Shown piece by piece: positions 36,454-44,912 of a stretch of DNA of 64,000 nucleotides; positions within the stretch are counted from its first letter, which is position 1; each line of letters opens with the position of its first letter. The stretch is from JABJAG01 sp038137215 (lineage in GTDB: Bacteria > Pseudomonadota > Alphaproteobacteria > UBA6615). Both the position numbers and the translations under genes were made by a program. The notes under the pieces were generated by a model. The model did not search any database, was not told where the DNA came from, and saw only the letters and a program-made list of their open reading frames with translations. The stretch covers positions 1-64,000 of the forward strand of contig JAYQBG010000010.1 of NCBI GenBank assembly GCA_038137215.1. Reading direction: 5' to 3'.

Positions 36454-38172
36454 ATGATTATTGAACGCGATCTGCCGATTGAAATGGATGACGGCGTCGT
36501 TTTACGCGCCGACGTCTATCGCCCCGATACGAACAAGCGAGTGCCGGTCGTGATGGCCGGCGGCCCCTACGGCAAGGGTGTGAAATATCAGGAACACTAC
36601 AAGCCGCTCTGGGAATCCTTGCTGAAGATGCACCCCGACATCCTGCCAGGTTCGAAGCATCGCTGGCTGACCTGGGAAACCGTCGATCCAGAAATCTGGG
36701 TGCCCTGGGGCTATGCCTGTGTGCGCCTCGATTCGCGTGGCGCCGGCCGCTCGCCGGGCTATCTGGATATCTTCTCACCGCGCGAGACCCAGGATTTTGC
36801 GAATGCCATCGAATGGGCAGGCGAACAGAAATGGTCGAATGGCAAGGTCGGGCTCAACGGCGTGTCCTACTACGCGATCAACCAGTGGCAGGTTGCCGCG
36901 CTGCAGCCCAAGCACCTCACCGCGATGATCCCCTGGGAAGGGGCCGCCGATCACTATCGCGACTGGGCACGCCATGGCGGCATCCTGTCGAATGTGTTCA
37001 TGGAAATCTGGTATCCGCGCCAGGTTGAGGCGGTCCAGCACGGCAATCCCAAGGGCCCGCACGACCACTGGATGGGCGAGCGCGCCACCGGTCCGGCCAA
37101 GCTCAGCCCGCGCGAACTGAAAGAAAGCCGCGCCGACACGCTGGAGAATTTCCGCGTACGTGAGATGGATGATGACTGGTATCGCTCGCGCTCACCGGAC
37201 TGGTCGAAGGTCAAGGTGCCGTTCCTGTCGGCGGCGAGCTGGGCCGGGTTCGGTCTGCACCCGCGCGGCAATTTCGAGGCCTTCACACAGGCGGCTTCGA
37301 AACAAAAATGGCTGGAAGGCCATCCGGGCCGACACGAGGAATGGTTCTATCTCCAATACGGGATGGAGTTGCAGAAACGGTTCTTCGACTTCTATCTGAA
37401 GGGAGAGAAGAACGGTTGGGACCGGGAACCCAAGGTGTGGGTCAATCTCCGCCGGCCCTTCACGGACGAAGTCGAACTGCGCAAGGAAAGCGAGTGGCCG
37501 CTCAAGGGCACGAAGTGGACGAAATATTATCTGGATGCCGGCGGCAAGGGGAAAATCGATACCACCAAGCCCAAGGTGAACCGCAAGAAGGAGTTCCGCG
37601 CACTGACCCGGGGAATCACCCTCAAGTCAACGCCGCTGCCCCGTGAGACCGAGTTCACGGGTCCCATGGCCGCGAAGCTCTACGTCTCGTCCACGACAGA
37701 GGATTGCGACCTGTTTGTCACGGTCCAGGCATGGTCCGACAAAGGCCGTGAGGTCTATTTCCAGGGCACCGTCGATCCGAAGACACCGATTGCCCAGGGC
37801 TGGTTGCGCGTCTCCCATCGCAAAATCGACGAAGAGCAGAGCGAACCCTGGCGGCCCTATCACACACATGATGACAAGCAACTTCTGACACCGGGCGACG
37901 TGTATGAGGTCGATGTGGAAATCTGGCCCCAATGCATTGTCTTGCCGAAGGGGTATCAGATCTCGATCAACATCGCCGGTCAGGACTTTGACCGCCCGGG
38001 CCCATCGGTTGACGCCTACATCCCTTCGCGGGGGTCCGGTGTCTTTCTTCACGATCACCCGGTGGACCGCCCGAAGGAAGTATTCGGCGGCCGCACGACG
38101 CTTCACACCGGGCCGAAATATCCGTCGTACCTGCTGATGCCGGTGATTCCGAAGAACCGCAAATCGAAATAG
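36454..38172 (+). CDS. CocE/NonD family (X-Pro dipeptidyl-peptidase S15) hydrolase
   Basis: A 572-residue alpha/beta hydrolase with a C-terminal jelly-roll domain. The N-terminus (MDDGVVLRADVYRPD) and the nucleophile elbow NGVSYYAINQW (S138) follow the family, although the usual GxSYxG is GVSYYA here. RLDSRGAGRSPG precedes it. The C-terminal PGDVYEVDVEIWP and LPKGYQISINIAGQDF are canonical. Members hydrolyse esters or amides, such as cocaine esterase and glutaryl-7-ACA acylase. It has no signal peptide. It is monocistronic and followed by a hairpin. The substrate is unknown. Confidence 0.9.
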   Translation: MIIERDLPIEMDDGVVLRADVYRPDTNKRVPVVMAGGPYGKGVKYQEHYKPLWESLLKMHPDILPGSKHRWLTWETVDPEIWVPWGYACVRLDSRGAGRSPGYLDIFSPRETQDFANAIEWAGEQKWSNGKVGLNGVSYYAINQWQVAALQPKHLTAMIPWEGAADHYRDWARHGGILSNVFMEIWYPRQVEAVQHGNPKGPHDHWMGERATGPAKLSPRELKESRADTLENFRVREMDDDWYRSRSPDWSKVKVPFLSAASWAGFGLHPRGNFEAFTQAASKQKWLEGHPGRHEEWFYLQYGMELQKRFFDFYLKGEKNGWDREPKVWVNLRRPFTDEVELRKESEWPLKGTKWTKYYLDAGGKGKIDTTKPKVNRKKEFRALTRGITLKSTPLPRETEFTGPMAAKLYVSSTTEDCDLFVTVQAWSDKGREVYFQGTVDPKTPIAQGWLRVSHRKIDEEQSEPWRPYHTHDDKQLLTPGDVYEVDVEIWPQCIVLPKGYQISINIAGQDFDRPGPSVDAYIPSRGSGVFLHDHPVDRPKEVFGGRTTLHTGPKYPSYLLMPVIPKNRKSK

Positions 38173-38193
38173 GCTGGATCAATGTGCTGCGCA

Positions 38194-38215
38194 AGACGGC
38201 CAGGAAAGGCCGTCT
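38194..38215 (+). terminator. Hairpin after the CocE-family gene
   Basis: AGACGGCC (38194-38201) pairs perfectly with GGCCGTCT (38208-38215) across the loop AGGAAA, 22 bases after the CocE stop. There is no U-run, so termination is likely but not certain. It lies between two convergent genes. Confidence 0.5.
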
Positions 38216-38294
38216 CGCCGGACAGCACTTGAGCTTGCCACGTGCGTCCGGCCACCCGCTGAATGAGGGTCGGGACCGGATCGATATCTGCACA

Positions 38295-39455
38295 CTAGCC
38301 CGCCGCACCCACGCGGCGGGCGGCAAAGCCGATGGCCAGAGCAACAGCGCAAACCGCCGCCATCGCATAGAAGGAACCACCGCCAAGCGAACCATAAAGA
38401 CTGCCGGCCGAAAGCAGTGCGATGCCCATGACGATGCCCGCAACGGAGGCATAGGCACCTTGTGCCGTGGCTTTAAGGCCGTCGGGCGCGCGGGCGGCAA
38501 TGAAGTGCATGGTCGCCAGATAGGTGGCCCCGAAGGTCGCGGCATGCAGGATTTGCGCGGCGATCAATCCCGGCAGCGCCGTCGTCTCCGCCAGAATGAT
38601 CCATCGGACCAACCCGGCCCCGGCACCGATGGCCAGCAGGCCAAACGACCCCAACCGGCGCACGACCCCGCCGCTGACCGCGAACAGAATGATCTCGGCC
38701 ACCACGCTGCCGGCCCAGAGCATCGAGATCACCGTCCCCGACAGACCTGCCGCGCGCCAATGGATGACCGAGAATCCGTTCAGCACCGCGTGGCTTGCCT
38801 GAACCGCGCTCGCGGCCAGCACGAACAAAAGGAAGGCCCGGTCGGTCAGCAGGTCGCGAAGTGCGCCCTGCTGCATGTCATGGGCCGGCGGGTTCTGTTC
38901 GCGCAACAGCAGCGTGGTCAGAAACACCAGCACCAGCCCGATAAACACCGCGGGCACAATCACATCGGGAGAACGGCCCGTCAGCAGCCAGCCGCCGCCG
39001 AAGGTGCCCGCGATGAAGGTCGCCGAACCCCAGAGGCGGATGCGCCCGTAGTCGAGCTTGTCGCGCACCACGGCGACCATGGTCTGGGAGTCGCCCAGCG
39101 GGATCAGCACGTGATAGAGCGGCGCATAAACAAGCGTCACCAGCACGATGAACCAGAAGGACTCGGCCACGAAATAGCCGGCAAAGGCCAGAACGCTCAG
39201 GCCCGAAAACAGGACAAGCCCCGCCTTGCCGCGCCCGGACCGGTCCACGCCACGGGTGATCAGCGGATCGGCAATCACCCGCAGCCACGGGCCGATTGCC
39301 AGCACCAGCCCGATCTCGCGCGCATCCAGCCCCCGGCTTTCCAGCCAGACCGGCCAGAAGGGCAGCATCACCCCCAGAACCAGGAACAGCGCACCGTAAA
39401 AGGCGGCAAACCGGGCGGCGGTACGGAAGGAAGTCTTGCTCAAGGCCTGAACCAT
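38295..39455 (-). CDS. MFS transporter, 3-phenylpropionate (HcaT)-like
   Basis: A 386-residue membrane protein of the MFS_1_like group. The markers are FYGALFLVLGVMLPFWPVWLESRGL at the start, GPWLRVIADPLITRGVDRSG in loop 2-3 and DYGRIRLWGSATFI around helix 5. HcaT relatives import phenylpropionate and similar aromatic acids, which suits the catabolic surroundings. A strong terminator lies only 1-39 bases upstream of the annotated ATG at 39455. A later start (TTG at the LSKTSF position) or a different promoter is therefore possible. Confidence 0.85.
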   Translation of the reverse strand: MVQALSKTSFRTAARFAAFYGALFLVLGVMLPFWPVWLESRGLDAREIGLVLAIGPWLRVIADPLITRGVDRSGRGKAGLVLFSGLSVLAFAGYFVAESFWFIVLVTLVYAPLYHVLIPLGDSQTMVAVVRDKLDYGRIRLWGSATFIAGTFGGGWLLTGRSPDVIVPAVFIGLVLVFLTTLLLREQNPPAHDMQQGALRDLLTDRAFLLFVLAASAVQASHAVLNGFSVIHWRAAGLSGTVISMLWAGSVVAEIILFAVSGGVVRRLGSFGLLAIGAGAGLVRWIILAETTALPGLIAAQILHAATFGATYLATMHFIAARAPDGLKATAQGAYASVAGIVMGIALLSAGSLYGSLGGGSFYAMAAVCAVALAIGFAARRVGAAG

Positions 39456-39456
39456 G

Positions 39457-39494
39457 AAAAACGCCGACCGCCCGCAGGATGCGAACGGTCGGCG
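39457..39494 (-). terminator. Rho-independent terminator after the deiodinase-like gene
   Basis: On the minus strand CGCCGACCG (39494-39486) pairs with CGGTCGGCG (39470-39462) over a 15-base loop, then TTTTT (39461-39457). It ends one base before the ATG of the downstream MFS gene, so transcripts from the upstream gene should not reach the MFS gene unless the structure is relieved. Confidence 0.85.
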
Positions 39495-39530
39495 CTTGTA
39501 ACCCGAACGGCCCGCAGGCCGAAACGATGT

Positions 39531-40355
39531 TTATTCAGCCGCCTGCTTCGAACCGGCCTGGTCCGGTGAATCCACCTTGTCGGCATCGATGCCCTCGGCA
39601 ACGCGTGCCGCGATCTCTTCCTGGCTCAAGGGCTGGTTCCGGAACCGGCCGTGCTTCTCGTAGTAGCGATCCACCTGGATGTGCTTGGCGACGGTCAGCG
39701 GCGTGTTCTTGAAGAAGTCGTACAGCGCGATGAAACCGCCGGTCCACATCGTCCGCATCATATGCGGCATGGATCGCGTGGCACGCAGTTCGGCGGTGGG
39801 CGCATTCTCGACCCGGTGATAATTCTCGCGATCCTGCAAGGCGGCCTGAATCAGATGCGGGGCAGCCCAGTTGCAGCGATAGTGAATCGTGCCGTCGGGG
39901 CGGATGATATAGACGACATTCGGCATGGCGCCATAGGCCCGGTGGAAGGAGCCTTCCAGATCATCGACCAGCACCCGGCGGAACTCCTTGTAGCGCGGGG
40001 CAACCAGCTTGGCGGCCTTGATCTTGTCGTCCATTGTCTGGTGGGGACCCATGCGCTCGCCGGGATGGGCTTCGCGCACATACACCATGACAAATTCCAC
40101 ATCCGGGAACTCGGCGACGATATCCTTATAGGTCACGATGTTCTTGGTATACATCGAGCAGGTTGAAGAGCCAGTCTCGATCACCAGCCACTTGCCCTCG
40201 AAGTCGGAAATCTTGACCTCATCGCCGGTCTCCAGATCGGTAAACGTCGCGTCGATATATTTGTCGCCGGCGGCCGGGCCCACGAAAGTATCGAAATTGT
40301 AGTCAACAACGCGAAAGCGCGAATTGTTATAAACAGGTTTCTGGACTTCAGACAT
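39531..40355 (-). CDS. Deiodinase-like thioredoxin-fold protein
   Basis: A 274-residue protein. A central thioredoxin/AhpC-like domain has the sequence LVIETGSSTCSMYTKNI, with Cys66 at the position where iodothyronine deiodinases carry selenocysteine (GSxTU). YIIRPDGTIHYRCNW further on is typical of redoxin domains. Bacterial relatives have been called deiodinase-like, but the substrates are mostly unknown, and thiol peroxidase or reductive dehalogenation are options. There is no signal peptide or membrane segment. The transcript ends in a strong terminator. Confidence 0.75.
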   Translation of the reverse strand: MSEVQKPVYNNSRFRVVDYNFDTFVGPAAGDKYIDATFTDLETGDEVKISDFEGKWLVIETGSSTCSMYTKNIVTYKDIVAEFPDVEFVMVYVREAHPGERMGPHQTMDDKIKAAKLVAPRYKEFRRVLVDDLEGSFHRAYGAMPNVVYIIRPDGTIHYRCNWAAPHLIQAALQDRENYHRVENAPTAELRATRSMPHMMRTMWTGGFIALYDFFKNTPLTVAKHIQVDRYYEKHGRFRNQPLSQEEIAARVAEGIDADKVDSPDQAGSKQAAE

Positions 40356-40437
40356 GTCAGGCCTCCCCCTGGCGATTGTTCTCGTTTGCGCTCATTCGCA
40401 CGCAATTATAATTAATCTATAGCACTTTTGGGGAGAA

Positions 40438-40465
40438 AATCGCGAATCGCGAATCGCGAATCGCG
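40438..40465. repeat. Tandem repeat of AATCGCG, four copies
   Basis: Four exact head-to-tail copies of the heptamer AATCGCG lie just after the dodecin stop and before the deiodinase-like start (minus-strand order). Because GATTCGCGAATC is palindromic, the array can form alternative hairpins. It may be a slippage-prone spacer or a weak terminator. Confidence 0.8.
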
Positions 40466-40471
40466 GGTCGT

Positions 40472-40678
40472 CTACTCGTAGCGAAAGCCGACCTTCAGCG
40501 TCACCTGATAGTGCGCCACCTTGCCGTCCTCGATATGACCGCGCGTCTCGACAACTTCAAACCAGTTGAGGTTCTTGAGCGACTCCGATGCGGCATGGAT
40601 TGCACCGTTGATGGCATCCTCCACCGATGTGGAGGACAACCCGACGATTTCGGTGACGGCGTAAACATTGTCTGACAT
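40472..40678 (-). CDS. Dodecin family protein
   Basis: A 68-residue dodecin. The sequence NVYAVTEIVGLSSTSVEDAINGAI and the end HYQVTLKVGFRYE match the family, including the aromatic LNWFEVVETRGHI stretch whose Trp stacks on bound flavin. Dodecins assemble as hollow dodecamers that store flavin or CoA in the cytoplasm. The ATG at 40678 has GAAAGGAGGCAGTC upstream. It is an independent gene, divergent from ialB. Confidence 0.95.
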   Translation of the reverse strand: MSDNVYAVTEIVGLSSTSVEDAINGAIHAASESLKNLNWFEVVETRGHIEDGKVAHYQVTLKVGFRYE

Positions 40679-40807
40679 GACTGCCTCCTTTCACGGGTGG
40701 GACATCTTTCCCTCTACAACGCAGCAGTATCGCGTTTGTTCGCCGCCTCCGGCCTGAAAAGCTTCTGGGCATTGGAACGCCCGAACAACATCGCTATGCT
40801 TCCGGCC

Positions 40808-41368
40808 ATGACCAAGCATTGCAAAATACTCACAATCATCGCGGCACTGGGCCTGTCCCTGGGCCTGACGCTTCCCGCAACCGCGCAATCGACGAACAGT
40901 CCTGCGCCGGCGAATGGCGGAACCTATGTCAAGGAAACCCATGGCGACTGGGAAATTCGCTGTATTCGGCTGCCCGACACCTCCGAGCGGTGCCAGATGT
41001 TCCAGTTGTTGAATGAGAGCCCCGGCAACGCGATCGGAGAGATCAATATTTTTGCACTGCCGCCGGGTCAGGAAGCGGCCGCCGGCGCCATTCTCTTGAC
41101 ACCGCTGCGCACCCTCCTGACCGAACAGGTCTCAATCAAATTCCCCGGACTGGAGCGCAAGCGCTACCCTTTCGCCTGGTGCACGGATGTGGGCTGTATT
41201 GCCCGCATCGGCTTGCTGGCGGCGGAAGTGTCCGCCATGCGACAGGGCGCCAGCACCACGGTAACCATCGTCCCGGTGTCGACACCCACCAATCCCGTGG
41301 AGATGACGGTCTCGCTGACGGGCTTCACGGCCGCCTTTGCCACGATGATCGCGGCCAACCCGGGCTGA
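40808..41368 (+). CDS. Invasion-associated locus B (IalB) family protein
   Basis: A 186-residue secreted protein. The signal peptide MTKHCKILTIIAALGLSLGL is followed by ATA-Q at about residue 26-27, predicting export to the periplasm. The mature part has the IalB pattern (THGDWEIRCI, CQMFQLLNE, and CTDVGCIARI with paired cysteines for disulfides). IalB proteins in alphaproteobacteria are widespread in non-pathogens. The ATG at 40796 would add four residues before the leader. It is convergent with the interrupted dienelactone hydrolase. The molecular role is unknown. Confidence 0.85.
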   Translation: MTKHCKILTIIAALGLSLGLTLPATAQSTNSPAPANGGTYVKETHGDWEIRCIRLPDTSERCQMFQLLNESPGNAIGEINIFALPPGQEAAAGAILLTPLRTLLTEQVSIKFPGLERKRYPFAWCTDVGCIARIGLLAAEVSAMRQGASTTVTIVPVSTPTNPVEMTVSLTGFTAAFATMIAANPG

Positions 41369-41389
41369 TCCACCCGGCAGACCGGCTGC

Positions 41390-42094
41390 CTAGTCCAGGT
41401 GCCGCCTGAAGAAGTCCACCGAAAGGGCGAGCGCCTTTTCAGCTTCGGGTGCGCTGTAGGTCGTCCCGCCATGGCGGGCAAAGGCGTGATCGGCGCCGGG
41501 ATATTTGTGAATCTCCACCAGCGGGTTGGGTGAGAGCCGCCGTTCGATCATGGCGCAGACTTCCGGCTGTACTCATTTGTCGGCCAGTGCCTGGTGCAGC
41601 ATGAAGGGCCTGGAGAGGTTTGGCGCCTCGCGGATCGAATGCTCGATATAGGTTCCGTAATAGGCGACCGCGCAGTCGATGTCGGAGCGGCAACACATCA
41701 GGAACCCCATCTTGCCGCCCAGGCAGTATCCGACCGTCCCGACCTTTCCATTGCCACCGGGAATGGTCCGCAGAAAGGCGACCGTATCCTCCATGTCCTG
41801 AACGCCCAAGTCGTAATCGAAGTCGTAGTAGAGATCGATCGCCTTTTCCTAGTGGTCCGGGTTCGAATCGGACAGCTCGACACCTGGTTCCTGCCGCCAG
41901 AACAGGTCCGGCACCAGGGTGATCCATCCCGCTTCGGCAAACTCCTGCGCGTGATAGCGCATGGTGTCGTTCACACCCCAGATTTCCATGATCGCGATAA
42001 TCGCACCCGCCGGCTCGCGGTCCGGGTAGGCCACATGCGCACCCATCTTCGATCCGTCACGAAGTGTGACTTGAATATCTTCGGTACGTGCCAT
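41390..42094 (-). pseudogene. Dienelactone hydrolase family protein with two nonsense codons
   Basis: One frame of 235 codons encodes a normal-sized dienelactone hydrolase, with the triad C124 (GYCLGGK), D172 (ALADK) and H203 (GADHAFA) all intact. TAG at 41849-41851 (codon 82, NPDH*EKA) and TGA at 41573-41575 (codon 174, ADK*VQPE) interrupt it, both at sites where Trp or a polar residue is expected. There are no frameshifts. The intact family members hydrolyse dienelactone in chlorocatechol breakdown. It lies 25 bases after the molybdenum hydroxylase. The damage is either recent or due to draft sequence error. Confidence 0.88.
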
Positions 42095-42119
42095 ATCCGC
42101 CTCCCCGGCTTCTTTTTTT

Positions 42120-43893
42120 CTAGTTGTTCAGTGCCGCCCAGACCCGCTCGGGTGTCATCGGGAGGTCGATCCCGCCCGCGCCCGCACTCTCGAGGGCGTC
42201 GAGGACCGCGGCCATGCCCGAAGGCAGCGACCCCGCCACACCGGATTCGCCAGCCCCCTTCACCCCGATGGGGTTGGTGGTCGCGGGAACCGAGTGATGG
42301 CCAATCCGGAAGTCGGGAAAATCATCCGCCCGCGGCATCATGTAATCCATGAAAGACCCGGTCATCAGCTGACCGTCCGAATCATAGATCACCCATTCGC
42401 CGAGCACCTGTCCCAGCCCCTGGGCGATACCGCCATGGATCTGCCCTTCGACGACCATCTCGTTCATGACGTTCCCGACATCGTCCACCGCGGTGTATCC
42501 GACCACATCGACCATGCCCGTCTCCGGATCGAGCTCGACCTCGCAGATATGGCACCCATTGGGAAAGGTCATCTGGGGCGAGACGAACTTTTCCGCCGCA
42601 TCCAGCCCGCCCGCCAGTTCCGCGGGCAGATCCATCCCCCTCATCGTGTCGGCAAGCTCGAGGATGCCGATCTCCCGGTCCGTCCCGGTAATGCGGAACA
42701 CCCCGTCGGCGAATTCCACATCATCCGTTGCAGCTTCGAGCACATGCCCCGCCAGCGCACGGCCCTTCTCGATCGCCGTGTCACAGCTCAGCGCCATGGC
42801 ACTGCCCGCCATCATCATGGAGCGTGAGGCCACCGCCGGGGTGCCCGTAGGCACCTCCAGACTGTCGCCCTCGATCAGCCGGACCCGGGAGGCCGGAATG
42901 CCCAGCCGTTTCCCGATGAACCGGGTGTAGGTGGTCAGGTGGCTCTGTCCCATGGCCTGAACGCCGGTGCGCAGGGTTGCCGCGCCATCGCCTTCGAACC
43001 GCAGATCGACGGTCTCGTCGAGGATGCCGCCAGCGACCTCCAGAAAACACGCCAGGCCGATACCGCGGCGCTTGCCCGCTGCCTCGCTGGCCGCGCGCCG
43101 TTCGGCAAACCCGTCCCATTCGGCAAGCGCGAGCGCCTTGTCCATGGTCACCGCGAATTCGCCGGAATCGTAGATCGGGCCGTTCGGCGTCTCGTATGGC
43201 ATGGCCTCGGGCGGGATCATGTTGCGGCGGCGGATTTCCACCCGGTCGATGCCGAGATCCTTTGCACCTTTGTCGAGCAGTTGTTCCACCGCGATGATCG
43301 CTTCCGGTCGTCCGGCGCCACGATAAGGGCCCAGCGGCGCGGTGTTGGTCAGCGCCATGGTCACATCGATATGGATCGCCGGGATTTCGTAAACGCTGGA
43401 GAGACAATTCTTGGTGTTGTTGGTGCAGAACACGATGGCGAACATCGTCAGATACGCTCCCATGCCCACCCGGTTGTTGACCCGCAATCCCTGCACCTTG
43501 CCGTCACCGTCAAAGGCCATCTCGGCCTCGATCAGGGTGTCGCGCCCGGCGGTGTCGGCCAGAAAGCTTTCCAGCCGGGAATTACACCATTTCACCGGCC
43601 GCCCCACCTGGCGGGCGGCGAACAGAATGGCGGCATATTCGGGAAACGGATGGGACTTCATGCCGAAACCGCCGCCCACGTCGGGGGAGATCACGCGAAT
43701 ACCGTGTTCCGGCATATGGAAGATCATATGGGCCAGTTCCTGGCGTACGCGGTGCGGACCCTGATTGCTGCCATAAAGGGTCATCAAATCTTCGCCGGCG
43801 TCGTAATCGCCAATACAGGCCCGGGGCTCCATAGAATTGGTGGTGATCCGGTTATTGAAGATCGTCGCCTTGGTTACATGGGCAGCTTTGGAG
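42120..43893 (-). CDS. Xanthine dehydrogenase-family molybdenum subunit, C-terminal fragment B (5' end at gap)
   Basis: About 590 residues of a CoxL/XdhB-type molybdopterin subunit, running up to the assembly gap. It contains VGGGFGMK for pyranopterin contact, the loop PLGPYRGAGRPEA (form II, not the AYXCSFR of true CO dehydrogenase) and the catalytic Glu in GVKGAGESGVAGS. Its first 115 residues repeat the homologous region already present in the piece across the gap, so this belongs to a different paralogue than the upstream fragments. No FAD or [2Fe-2S] subunit genes are nearby. Confidence 0.85.
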
Positions 43894-43903
43894 NNNNNNN
43901 NNN
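43894..43903. other. Assembly gap (10 N)
   Basis: Ten undetermined bases. The homologous domain of a molybdenum hydroxylase occurs on both sides, so this join probably links two different genes. The N length is presumably a placeholder. Confidence 1.
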
Positions 43904-44325
43904 CATGTGCGTCGGACATGAAGGCTTCCGAACGCGACGCGGTCCATTTGACCGGACGGTTGCAGGCTTTGGCCGCGAAGGTGCAGAAGGCCTCTTCTGC
44001 ATAGTGGAAGATCTTCGTGCCGAAACCGCCGCCCACATCATGGGTCAGAACGCGCACGTTTTCGGGCTCGGTCTTAAAGACCTGATCGGCGAAGATCCGG
44101 CTGATCGCCGAGACACCCTGCGTCGGCGCTGTCAGGGTATAACGACCCAGGCTCTCATCCCATTCGCCGATCCCGCCGCGCGGCTCCATGGAAACCGGTG
44201 CCAGCCGGTTGTCGAACAGCGAGACCTTCGACACATGGGCCGCCCGGTCAAAGGCCGCGTCCACGGCGGCTTCGTCCCCATCGGCCCAGGAGAAGGCGAT
44301 GTTGTCGGGAATCTCGTCCCAGATG
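43904..44325 (-). CDS. Xanthine dehydrogenase-family large subunit, middle fragment A
   Basis: About 140 residues (IWDEIPDNIAFSWADGDEA onward to RSEAFMSDAH), bounded by gaps at both ends. It carries NRLAPVSMEPRGGIGEWD and VGGGFGTK, which are the domain linking the hammerhead to the molybdopterin site. The frame fits the N-terminal fragment beyond the upstream gap, where only one or two residues seem missing. It resembles but does not equal the start of fragment B, so it is part of a second gene copy. Confidence 0.8.
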
Positions 44326-44335
44326 NNNNNNNNNN
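44326..44335. other. Assembly gap (10 N)
   Basis: Ten undetermined bases inside the molybdenum-hydroxylase gene, between TDALAPDAP and IWDEIPDN. In family members these segments are almost adjacent, so the true missing length is probably a few bases, and the frame change across the N run is artificial. Confidence 1.
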
Positions 44336-44809
44336 CGGCGCATCCGGCGCCAGCGCATCGGTCACTTCGGGCATTGCCGGCAGAATCTCGACATCGACGT
44401 CCACCGCTTCCGCCGCATCCGCGGCCTGAGCGGCGGTCTCGGCGACCACCAGCGCGACGGCCTCACCGGCGTGGCGGATTTTGTCATAGGCCAGAACCCG
44501 CTTGTGGGCCGGCGCCATTTCCATGCCGTCCTTGCCAGGATATCGGATCGTGGGGGTAATGTCGCCCAGCCCCGCAGCCTACGCGTCTGCGCCGGTCAGC
44601 ACCGCCAGCACGCCGGGCATGGCCAGCGCAGCCGTTGTATCGACCCCGCGCAGAATGCCATGGCCGACACTGGCGCGCACGAAGGCGCCATAGGCCTGGC
44701 CCCCAATGTTCAGGTCATCGACAAACTGCCCCGCCCCGGTCAGAAGCGGCGCATCTTCACTGCGCAGCGCGTCGTCATCGCTGCCAAAACGTCCGGACAT
44801 CTCGTTCAC
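44336..44809 (-). pseudogene. Xanthine dehydrogenase-family large subunit, N-terminal fragment A with TAG
   Basis: About 157 codons covering the start (MNEMSGRFGSDDDALRSEDAPLLTGAG) and the a/b hammerhead domain (AFVRASVGHGILRGVD, HAGEAVALVVAETAAQA). An in-frame TAG at 44579-44581 follows LTGADA; related proteins continue without a break (the next residues AAGLGDITPTIRYPG match). Together with the fragment across the gap it forms the N-terminal 300 residues of one paralogue. The nonsense codon would abolish the enzyme if real. Confidence 0.8.
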
Positions 44810-44912
44810 GGGCGCATCTCCTCATCCTGTGTCTCGCGCCCCGGTTTGCTCCGGGGTTAGAGACAAAGTCTAGGAGATCGGCGCGCCGCGGAGAAGGCGC
44901 AGAGTGAAAACC

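Noticed and set aside
38184..39569. A 461-codon plus-strand frame opposite the HcaT-like carrier
   Set aside because: Its translation is low-complexity (His/Arg/Gln-rich) and the opposite strand encodes a typical 12-helix transporter.
40146..40170. Selenocysteine in the deiodinase-like protein
   Set aside because: The codon at the active site is TGC, not TGA.
42939..44429. A 496-codon plus-strand frame across both gaps
   Set aside because: It runs through N bases and is the antisense of the molybdenum-hydroxylase fragments.
3202..44581. Reassigned or suppressed stop codons
   Set aside because: TAA, TAG and TGA all occur as interruptions, while the intact genes in the window use all three as normal terminators.
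42120..44809. A true CO dehydrogenase (form I CoxL)
   Set aside because: The active-site loop reads GPYRGAGR, the form II pattern, and CoxM/CoxS genes are absent.
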